DNA from: Bolinopsis microptera
Taxonomy: Eukaryota > Ctenophora > Tentaculata > Lobata > Bolinopsidae
Assembly (NCBI RefSeq): GCF_026151205.1
Contig: NC_087081.1
Location: 3,043,246 to 3,107,245 of the forward strand
DNA length: 64,000 bases
Direction: 5' to 3'
Below, piece by piece: positions 26,501-37,200 of this stretch. Each line of letters starts with the position of its first letter. Position 1 is the stretch's first letter. The notes under the pieces are model-generated. The model did no database searches, was not told where the DNA came from, and saw nothing but the letters and a program-made list of their open reading frames with translations. Made by a program: the position numbers and the translations under genes.

Positions 26501-28418
26501 TACTGTATAAGTATAACCACCACTATACAATATCTTATTAATCCCTTAGCAGCCCACTGGAGCCATGCTTACTGACCAGTCCCTGCTCCCTGATTAGTAG
26601 GACCTTTACCTCAAATAAACTATCATTTTAACACCCGCAAGGCTGCTCTGCTAATAGAAACTACTTAATTAATACAAAAAGTTAAACAGTTAAGTGGTTT
26701 AAGTAGCCGCTGCATGCTGGTGTGATGACAAAACTTTCTCTCTTATAGTTGTGTTGTCATACTGCTGTACTATTGTATGACCAGGAGCAAGAGGGACGGG
26801 GGCCGGGGGGGGGGGGTATTTATTTGCATATATCACATATTTTAGTCATCAACTTCAGTTGTTTTCCCACCATCTATGACAGAATATAAGCTGTAACTTT
26901 GCTAAATTATTTCGTATTTAAATTGTCCGTCCAGATTATAGGTTTGCAGTCTGGCTTAGTAATAGTCACAGCGTGGGTCACTACCCAAGCTGGTGTATCA
27001 TACACGCTAGAGTATGACTAAGTGACTAGATACATACTTGCATAACCTAAAATTGAATTTCGATCATTTGACCAGAGGCTATAATTCATGATCTGGAAAG
27101 AATAGCAGTAAATATTTAACTCATCCTGAATTACCACTATTACTGGAATATCAAGTTTCATTTAAACTATTTCTAGCTCCTTTTTTTTGTGTATTACACA
27201 TTTTGTCATTGTTGTAAGTCTGCGATTTTTAAATTCCACACCAGATAAACGGTTATGTGCAGCTAATTAAGGCATAATTACAAGATTTCTTTACTTTCAT
27301 CAGTTTTTTGTTAGGTCAGTTGTCCTTACGCTAAAACTTTAACCAAGAAATCAGTTTCCTCAACTCGTTAAAGATTTTAAACTTACTTTGAGGATGAAAT
27401 TTAATCTATTTTTGTAATTTGGAACTGCTTAGTTGCTTGTGCCCCCCCCCCCTCTCCGGCCCCCCCCCCCCCCCCCCCCTTTTTAATACTAGTAAAACAC
27501 GCAGGCTCACTACCGCTGCTTACATCATACATAACAGAAATACCACAATTAGTGGTGAATTTGTCAGCTGTCAAGTTTAACGCCAGCAGCACTCACGTTT
27601 CATACTTTCATAGTTCATCGACAACCGCTGATATCTCATCATATTGTATTATATCCTGAACGTTTCCCATTTTGTTTCTCTTATAGTTTTACAGGGAATG
27701 AATTTTGAAATTGATGGCCGTTGCTTTAAGATGTGTAAGCTATGTCATGGGGACTTCACAAAAGAGAGGTATAGTATGACGTGATTTATTACCACAGCCA
27801 AGGGTTTGATTGAGATTTGGTGTGTCGTCATAGGAACACTCCACACGTGAATGGTTACCAATACCACAATTTAACTGACATGTGGTTTAACACATGTATC
27901 TGTCACGTGTTTTACCACGTGTATCCGGTAAGAGCTTACATCATATCACCTGAGACTGGTTAATTATTTGTTTTACTCAGCTTTACTTGTACTTGCAGAA
28001 ACAACACTGTTTACTTGTACTTGCAGAAACAACATTGTTTACTCGTAGTTTTACTCTGCGCCATTGATACTACTTCATGTTTGGAGGTTGCTTGTTTTAT
28101 CTTGATGGACAGAATTTTACAGAATTTTACAGTACTTTACTTAAACTGTGAATTTTTCATTTTGGACTTATATTAATAATATACTATTATTTTCTTGTTA
28201 CAATTTTAATTTGTGTGAAACAATAAAGAAACGAAACTCATCCCATTATAAAATTTTTTAAAAAATTATACATTGTGATAATATAAATTAAAAACATAAA
28301 AAGGAGTGCTGTTCGATAAAATAAATTCTTTAGTAAAAAGTCGATTAAGTGCATTATATAATGTAAATACTGGAATATCTCATTGTTTTTCCATTATCTA
28401 TTCGGATAATTCTGGCTT
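23506..28418. other. Gene-free AT-rich DNA
   Basis: No supported gene. A relatively GC-rich island at about 24000-24270 has open frames on both strands (23924-24262 minus, 24191-24427 plus) without a recognisable domain. It ends with two TTTCGCGCGCAAATTAT motifs. Long C and G runs lie near 26.8 and 27.45 kb. Further CACGTG palindromes occur near 24593 and 27843-27920, and a short direct repeat (TTTACTTGTACTTGCAGAAA) occurs near 27984 and 28010. Confidence 0.5.
24223..24268 (+). promoter_or_regulatory. Paired E2F-like motifs
   Basis: Two copies of TTTCGCGCGCAAATTAT about 29 bp apart, at the edge of the only GC-rich patch in this part of the window. TTTCGCGC matches the known E2F recognition pattern. 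No cell-cycle gene is visible alongside. Confidence 0.3.
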
Positions 28419-28419
28419 T

Positions 28420-28507
28420 TCCCGGACTCAATCAGTTCGGAACATCATGACAGTTGTCAAGGTTCCCGGACTCAATCAGTTCGGAACATCATGACAGTTG
28501 TCAAGGT
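28420..28507. repeat. 44-bp tandem duplication over a stop codon
   Basis: Two nearly identical 44-bp units beginning TTCCCGGACTCAATCAG. The distal unit covers the last codons and stop of the minus-strand gene at 28472-28729. The other lies in its presumed 3' UTR. Confidence 0.9.
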
Positions 28508-28729
28508 TGCAGCAAGCACCAGTGCTCCAGTACCAACTTTTGGTGCGTCAGAAGCATAAGCTTCTTCATAATAATAATCATCTTCTACTGCTGCATCTTC
28601 CGGATAACCCGCATAATCTCCCTCCGCCGGCACCTCTACCTCCTCATCCATAACCTCGGGATCCCTATATTCATAAGTAGCGAGTGACAGAGTCAGGAAT
28701 GAAGCTAGTAGGACCACGAAAAGTTTCAT
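28472..28729 (-). CDS. Small acidic secreted or GPI-tailed protein (unknown)
   Basis: A single-exon frame of 85 residues that I do not recognise. Residues 1-17 form a clear signal peptide (MKLFVVLLASFLTLSLA). Residues 18-62 are strongly acidic, rich in Glu, Asp and Tyr with runs such as EDDYYYEEAY, and have no cysteine. Residues 65-81 are hydrophobic again (GTGALVLAATLTTVMM) with only a few polar residues after, the layout of a GPI-anchor signal or a short membrane segment. The start is the first ATG after a TATAAAATA-like sequence (28749-28757), but that box is only about 20 bp upstream. The end of the frame lies inside a 44-bp tandem duplication. Signal peptide plus biased composition makes a real gene more likely than chance, but there is no family evidence. 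Confidence 0.6.
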   Translation of the reverse strand: MKLFVVLLASFLTLSLATYEYRDPEVMDEEVEVPAEGDYAGYPEDAAVEDDYYYEEAYASDAPKVGTGALVLAATLTTVMMFRTD

Positions 28730-28759
28730 TGCTAGGATAGTGAAGGTTTATTTTATATG

Positions 28760-30975
28760 TTGTGTTTTCCTATTTCTTTTGGGAATAAGGACATGCGAAC
28801 AGGTCAAGAAAAACCAATCTGATGCAATATAAAATACTATTAAGAATAGCAAGAACTCCTAACAAAAAATAATGGAACAAGTGAGCGGACGGTGGCGAAT
28901 TGTGGCGCTCTTAAGTCTTTAGTCCCTCACGCGCTGTGCGTGAGATCTATAATGCTATTATCTATTATATTCTAATACTGTCGCATGTTCTGGGTGTTTG
29001 CTAAATATAGAGCTGCTAGAAAATTATAAGAATTAAATGAAGACAACAAGTCTCAGTCGGAGGTTATTTGTTATTTTAAAATACCATATTCCCCACCAAT
29101 ATTAGGCCGCAGGGGAATGTCAAGATTGAAAGCCTTGCAATGTGTAAAGCAATTTTATAGTAAAATCACGACTCCCTGAATAATTATTGCACGAACACCC
29201 GGACTGGTTCTGAAATCATATACTTTTATTATCTAGGAACTATGAACAATTATTCGATTATCCTAGTCCTCTTAACCGTGCATATTAAATTATTTGTCAT
29301 AATTTAAGTAATATCGAGGAACGTTAAATATTCAAAATTCAAAGTCACGCATAGAATTTGCATGGCTCGAGATAGCCAGTATAGAAAGAGAGTGGCAAAC
29401 AAGTGGCAACGTGAAAAAGTGTTGGAGAAGTTGGTCAGTAATTAATGGAACTGAAAAACGTTATATAAGACTTTTGTCACTCGTTGTTTCGATATTTCGG
29501 TTTGTAGATACCTCAAAGACTCGAATCGGTAACGGTCAATGAACTACATACCAGTAATAATGATAATCGTGAAGTGCTATTAGCAATTCATTAACCCACA
29601 CCGACCAAACGCATGGCAACAGCATGGCATTATTGGCAATGTAGCTTGGCAACACATGCAGCAACAGCAAGAAACAAACTAAATAAGTTTTGGGATCTTA
29701 ACAAACGCTCTGAAATCACTTTATACTCAAAACATACTGCCGGCAGGCTATATTAGATATATTATATTTTGGTGGCCGGCCACTGTGCCTCCGAGGCTTT
29801 AGCTGGTTAACATAAACAAAACTCTGAAATTACAAAAAACCAAACAAATCCAGCTTCTGATGTTTTATTCCATGCTAAATCTCGCACCTTTCGTGGCTTT
29901 GGCTGTTCACTAAAGACCCAAGCAAACTTTATTGAGCTTGCGGTATGGATAATGAAGTTTGAGCCACATATCTGAACAAAAGATGAAATAAGCAAGCAAT
30001 ATTTAGCACATAAATGTGAATTCTGGTGTTTGAGACTTGGAAAGGTTTGAATTTTAAATTTCTGTGCTGACTCCAAATTATCTGAATTTATCGTGCAAAA
30101 TTTGGATTTAGTTGATATACATAATATATAATAATAGTCCGGTTATTATATTCTAGATTTCTGGTTTTCTAAATTAATGCGCACATGAGAGTCACGTGAC
30201 TTGAGCCTACACTGCGTATTAGTCGGCCGGTGCTTGATCTTAACTAAAATTTCACCTCATCAGCATTATTCATAATATATTAATAGAAACTATAGCAGCA
30301 TTTAACAACATTTGAGGGTTAAAGGAAGATGAATAAGAAATACCAAGTTGCAAGTACCACCTGTATTCACACTCAGTATTTTCCAATACGAGATTGGGGA
30401 CGGGTTCTATAAACAAACAAACAAACAAACAGTAACAAGTGTTGCAGACCTATATCTTCAAGGGTCACCTGGCCTGTGCAATGGTCAGTGGTCACCTGGC
30501 CTGTGCAAGGGTCACCTGTGGTGAGTGGCCTGGTGATCGTTTAATCGCTAGTGTCCTAAAAACAATCTAATGTAAGGAATAAGCCAATAAGGCTGAACTA
30601 TTCTTGTTCTTTTTACTTTTCCTCGCTGGTAATTATATTAGAGACATATCTTTATTAGATTTAATGCTACCTTTTTAAATTAAATCCAAAAAAAGAAAAA
30701 ATCGTTCTGTTTAAATTTGATTTCTCAGCTGTTTCTAATCAATGTTAATTTAATATTCAATCTTCAAGGCCCCGCATCGATGTTTAAAAAAACTTAAAGG
30801 GACACGTACACCTTTTGCAACTGTAAGAGGCTAACTTAAACGAATTATAGACAAACTGAATTTAAATGCAATGGTGTAGTATTTTATATATTACTTATTA
30901 ATGAATTAAAGCCAATTGTCAGCAACCAAAACGCGAATAATAGCAATATCTAGATTCTATTATTTAATAGCCTTA
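28760..30975. other. Gene-free AT-rich DNA
   Basis: No supported gene. I see a short (AAAC)n tract near 30413-30430, a local duplication of GGTCACCTGGCCTGTGCAA near 30464 and 30490, and one CACGTG palindrome near 30193. The 89-codon minus-strand frame at 29807-30076 shows no domain or signal. Confidence 0.5.
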
Positions 30976-30979
30976 TAGT

Positions 30980-31217
30980 TATCTTCTATTATCCGACAAC
31001 AGCCTTATCTGTCTTATCTCCGTAATTAAGCTTATGACAAGAGATATTGGCAGAAACTACAATGAAGTTTTGATATTTATTTATTTGTTTCAGGGAAAGA
31101 TTAGAATTGAGCGTTGTTTTTTAACTATTTCTTGTTTATAACTTTTATCTAATATAAAACCTTATCTTATCTTACCCCACAATAGCCTTATCTTATCTTA
31201 CCCCACAATAGCAGACC
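30980..31217 (+). promoter_or_regulatory. Likely promoter of the Ig/lectin/CCP gene: GATA boxes and TATA
   Basis: About seven TTATCT (GATA-factor-type, AGATAA on the other strand) motifs fall in 240 bp. They include two tandem 25-bp units, each carrying TTATCTTATCTTACCCC, at about 31162-31211. TATAAAA at 31153-31159 lies about 60 bp before the ATG at 31218, giving room for a short 5' UTR. Regulation by a GATA factor is inference. Confidence 0.45.
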
Positions 31218-34200
31218 ATGAAGAGATACCTACCGACAGTGCTGATACTGGTAGAGCTACTGGTTGTAGCGTGCAGTGTTGGGAAGGATGCTGCTGAAAG
31301 GGAGGCGGTGGAGCGGGAGGCTGTTGCCGTGGTAACGGGCGGTTTGAACACAGTTGTCGTCGTCAAAGAGTCTCGTAAGTGTGTTTGATTAAGTTTATTA
31401 TGAATAAATAATTCAGATTTTGATTCTGTGTTTATGGATAAGGTAAGGAAATGTTGCCTCTAAACATTATTATACTTCATGCGTATTTGAATATAAAGCC
31501 GCAATGTTTTGACCACTTCTGGCTTATGAATTTTATATCGACATTAATTTTAGCTCCAACATCAACAGAGATTCCGTTAACTACAGTTATAGGTAGGGTG
31601 AGCAAGAGAACACTAATATTTCATCTTTACATTACCTCTCCAACAATAAGCAGAACCAGTGCAATATCTTTCTTAACCTTGCTTGTTTATTTTGAAGAGC
31701 CAGAATGAGCCAAAGAGAATTCTTGAACTAGCAGTTTGTTGTAACCACTAGTAACCAGCAGTAATCACTAGTAACCAGCAGTAACCACTAGTAACCAGTA
31801 GTAAACAGCAGTAACCAGCAGTAACCACTAGTAACCAGCAGAACTAGCAATTTGTTGTAACCACTAGTAACCACTAATAACCACTAGTAACCAGCAGTAA
31901 CCTCTAGTAACCAGCAGTTGCACTAGCAGTTTGTTGTGCATTCACTGTGACTTTTTGCATTGCCTCGCGACTCGCTTCACGGATGATTATCATTTAAACT
32001 TTCGTTCTACTTCTTGATTCTTCCACTTGCACGAACAAGCTTCTTCCAAGATAAGTATACTCATGAAAATGTAACACCTCTTGATCGCCCGAACACTATC
32101 AGCAAGACGTTTACTAAACTATACACTCTTGTACTAAAATCTCTTAACTAATAATCTTTGACTGTAATTAACTGATTATAAATAAATTATTAATAATTTC
32201 ATGACACTTTTTCCGTCAGCGTTGGAATCGCTAATCTTTCTGGAGCAACCAGAAGATAAGGATGTGAATGAGAACACTGCTGTACGACTAGCATGCAGGG
32301 TCCAGGAGGTAATTAATAAATAATTACTACATAATTACTACATAATTACTACATTATTACTACATTTAATTACTACATAATTACTGCTTAACTTTGATCA
32401 TTACACAATAATTGTGTAAGTATTTAATCTAATAATAACTATGAAGTATAAATTAAATATGTAGTTACATTAATTAACCTACAGGTGCAGGGAGCCAGCT
32501 ATGTGTATGAGTGGTTCGTTTCCCCGGACCTCAGAAACATCCAGATGGTAAGACTTCACGTGATACATATATAATATATATTATGGAATTTTCCTATTTC
32601 TATAACTTATACTTACATACATGTTACATGGCGAGATCTCCATCCAAAAGGATTAGTCTGCGTCATCTGCGTCATTACTTTGTATTATACAACTTCGGCG
32701 GGTAATATTTCTCCATCCTTTTCGATCTGCAGCCAATCTTCTCATACAATCAATCGTGAGTCCATTACGATCCAATCTCTGCTCAGCATATTCAATAAAT
32801 ACATCATTTAAGCTCTTCCTAGGCCTGCCTCTTGATCGTTTCCCATGCTTGGGTTTCCATTCAAGTAGATAGTTAGGTAACCGATCTTCAGGCATTCTAC
32901 TGACATGTCCAAACCAACGTAGCCGTTTTGTTGCTATTATGTCAGTAAGAGCAGTTATTGAAGCCCTTCTTAAAACATCTTCATTTCTTACTCGATGGAA
33001 CCACCTCACTCTCAGGATTCTGCGTAAGCAGTACTGATGGAAAGACTCTAATCTTCTTGTCTGCACTTGAGTCGTGTTCCATATCTCACTTCCATAGGTC
33101 AGAATGGTAAGAACAGCTGCGATGTAGATTCGCACTTTGTTGTTAATGCTTATGTTCTTATTCTTCCAAATGTTATTGAGTTGGTTAAAAGCTCCGGTTG
33201 CTTTTCCAATCCTGACACTTATTTCTTTATCGATCTTGCCATCCGATGTAATTTTGGCACCCAAATAAGTGAATTGAGTGACCTGCTTTGCACAGTCATC
33301 AAATCAGTCAGTTTCCCCTGATTTTCTGTAACCGCTACATTTAAGGCGCTAACCGTTAAACCCGCGACTTCATCTCAGCATTCAGATCTAATATTTTGGC
33401 AGTAACCAGGTGTAACCAATAGTAACCACTAGTAACCATCAGTAACCACTAGTAACAACTAGTAACCACTAGTAACCAGCAGTAAGCACTAGTAACCAGC
33501 AGAAACCAGTTGTAACCACTAGTAACCATCAGTAACCAGTTGTATCCACTAGTAACCAGCAGTAACCACTAGTAACCAGCAGTAACCACTAGTAACCACT
33601 AGTAACCACTAGTAACAACTAGTAACCAGTTGTATCCACTAGTAACCAGCAGTAACCACTAGTAACCAGCAGTAACCACTAGTAACCACTAGTTTCTCAG
33701 CACGAAGATAACAAGATATCAGGAGCTGACGGTCCGGAGCTATTTATCTCCTCAGTACAGTCCCACCACGCTGGACAATACATCTGTACTGTTACTGTTC
33801 AGGGGACGAACTTTACTGTTATCAGCAATACTGGCCAACTCAAGGTAAAGTAATAAATGTTACAACTCAAGGTAAAGTAATAAATGTTACAACTCAAGGT
33901 AAAATAATAAATGTTACAACTCAAGGTAAAGTAATAAATGTTACAACTCAAGGTAAAGTAATAAATGTTACAACTCAAGGTAAAGTAATAAATGTTACAA
34001 CTCAAGGTAAAGTAATAAATGTTACAACTCAAGGTAAAGTGCAGGTTTTAGTACAATTTGTTTTTATACTGGCCAACTCAAGGTAAAGTAATAAATGTTA
34101 CAACTCAAGGTAAAGTAATAAATGTTACAACTCAAGGTAAAGTAATAAATGTTACAACTCAAGGTAAAGTAATAAATGTTACAACTCAAGGTAAAGTAAT

Positions 34201-37200
34201 AAATGTTACAACTCAAGGTAAAGTAATAAATGTTACAACTCAAGGTAAAGTGTAGGTTTTAGTACAATTTGTTTTTATATACTCAAGGTAAAGTACAGGT
34301 TTTAGTACAATTTGTTTTTATATACTCAAGGTAAAGTGCAGGTTTCAGTACAATTTGTTTTTATATACTCAAGGTAAAGTGCAGGTTTTAGTACAATTTG
34401 TTTTTACATACTCAAGGTAAAGTACAGGTTTTAGTACAATTTGTTTTTATATACTCAAGGTAAAGTACAGGTTTTAGTACAATTTGTTTTTATATGCTCA
34501 AGGTAAAGTACAGGTTTTAGTACAATTTGTTTTTATATACTCAAGGTAAAGTACAGGTTTTAGTACAATTTGTTTTTATATACTCAAGGTAAAGTGCAGG
34601 TTTTAGTACAATTTGTTTTTATATACTCAAGGTAAAGTACAGGTTTTAGTACAATTTGTTTTTATATACTCAAGGTAAAGTACAGGTTTTAGTACAATTT
34701 GTTTTTATATACTCAAGGTAAAGTACAGGTTTTAGTACAATTTGTTTTTATATACTCAAGGTAAAGTACAGGTTTTAGTACAATTAGTTTTTATATTTTC
34801 ATTTTCTAAAAGAAAGACTTGCTACATTTCTCAACTCAAGTCACTTTACTTCAATCCTCATATTTAGTGATCGAACATGTATGTATAATGTATAATGACA
34901 CTGATATTTTCATACAGATAAACTACTACGATGGACCGAGAGAGTCAATAGATTTCGGGGACGGTAAGAGAGTATCCGTACAGAAGAACAAGGATTACCA
35001 GTCCCTCTCATGCATTCTACCTGAAAGTTACCCCAAAATTGAGGCTGTATGGTGAGTTCCAACTTCAGTTTTGGGTTTCTGGCTTGTTTTTAGTTGGGTT
35101 GTGACTAGTTTCTAATTAGTTTTAATAAGCTCATGTTCACTTCTTCCTTTTCGAGAGTTGAGATTGATTTTGCGTTCTGTTTAAGGTACAAAAACGGTGA
35201 AAAAATAGCAGATGAACGACGAATGTTCATTCTCCCCCGAGAAACTTACTTTGGAAGACAAAAGATATTCGGAGGGGCTCTCATAATCATGTTAGTATAA
35301 TTAATTAATATGTATAATTAATTAGTATAATTAGTTAGTATAATTAATGTTAGTATATATATAATCATGTTAGTATAACTATAACAGTATAAGGAGAAGT
35401 ATTATATACGGAGCAACGCTGATCTGACATTATTTCACTGTAATATATATAGTGCTATCTTTTGTAAACCTTGTTGTACGGCGAATGATAAGGAGAAATA
35501 AGTAATCTTTACTTATGACAGTAGACGGTAGAGATTAACATAAGATTGCTGTGTACATTGTACACATTGTACATATTGTACAGACAGTGCTGTGTACTGA
35601 CCTCTAACTTATTTGCCATCGAGCTGTCTCGTCTGATAGATTTTTGGCTAATTTGCACATAAAGAAAAGTTTAAGTGTCTGAAATCAAGATTTGGAATAT
35701 CTGCCTTGCCATTGTCCACCGAAAACTAAAATAAACAGGTTTTTGCTACGTATCAACCTTGCTCAATCCCTCAGTTAAGTATGAAAAACCACTGATGCAT
35801 GATAAACAGTTTCTTTATAAATAAATTTAAGTCTATAAAGCTATAATATTATAATTGACGTATTTCACAACACTTTTATTTCCCTGTTTTCTGTTCTAAC
35901 ACGGTGCATCTTTACCAGGTATATTGACCGGGAAGATAAGGGGGTGTACGACTGTAAAACAACTTATAACGGTACTGAGTACTTACTACAGAGATATACC
36001 CTGCGCGTTGTCGTGAGTTTCACTTTCACTTTGCCTTCAAAATAAACTCAGAAAAGAACTTATTGACTATGTGTTCAGTCTATGTATTTACAATCTAAAT
36101 TTAGCTATATCATCTTACTTCTTATAATGCAAGGTAAAGTCGCTGTGTATATTTATATGTCTATATCCGTATTAAACTGTACGTGGGACGCGGAAGTAAT
36201 CCCAGTAACACCTTCAAACTTTGCGACACAAATTTAATACGAGCAATTTCATTATTTCATGGTCTCTGAATTTCTTCAAATCCCATTTACTACAGAAAGG
36301 TGGCCGATTCCCTAATTTCAACTTGATATAATGCTATGTCTCAGCGGGCAATATATAGATCATGAAAGTCATTTTCCCGTAGCTTCATGAATCATGATAC
36401 AAACCCCGATTCACCGCGGCCATTTCTTTCCCAAAATATGGATGAATTAGAACGCGTACAAAACAAAACCCCGATTTCTGCAAACCAGGACCCCCGGCCT
36501 CCTTGCCGCCTTGCGGTTAAAAATGCAGGCTTTTTTTCTTTTATTATCAAACCTCAAAACCTGATTCAGACATAAATCATTTTAATCGCTAAGTACAGAG
36601 ATATTAGTTTCTTGAATCAGTAGTAGCCCCTTTTAAGAAAGTCATATATTTATCCGCTGTACCAGGTACCCTCCACCAAATCCACACTAAATTCCACGAA
36701 AATAAATAAATAAAACTGATAAACAAAGTTTAAAATCAGCTAAATACCAGGGAGAGGTTCAAGCGTCCAACCTGATAAAACCGAGTAATATAGTGACGGT
36801 GGACGGGGAGAGCACGTACGGAGGACAGGCTACTCTATACTGCTCCGGTATTGGCAAACCAGCACCTCGTATATCCTGGAATAAGGTACATGGTGATACA
36901 CTTTAATTTACTTATTAGTTTACGTATTTAACCGATATAATGTGAAATAATTAGGACTACTGCTTTACTTATTAGTTTACGTAAGAGTAAAGTATTGGTT
37001 AAGTATTAGACCAAGTTTACACAGTTCAAAATAAATTAAACATTGATTATATAATCGAAGTAATATAGCAAGTATATTAACTTAAATTAATATAACAGAT
37101 ATATTAAGTAAAGTGTTTTCTATCAGATGGATGGTTCCAGAGTAGAAACAAGCGAGAAGTTCCTGCTCCAAGACAACAGAAGACGACTTGTGATTACAAA

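Noticed and set aside
33799-34255. Repeat-containing open frames on both strands
   Set aside because: By-products of the 27-bp array in intron 4 of the Ig/lectin gene.
31741-34795. CRISPR-like array appearance
   Set aside because: Units are contiguous tandem repeats without unique spacers, in an animal intron.
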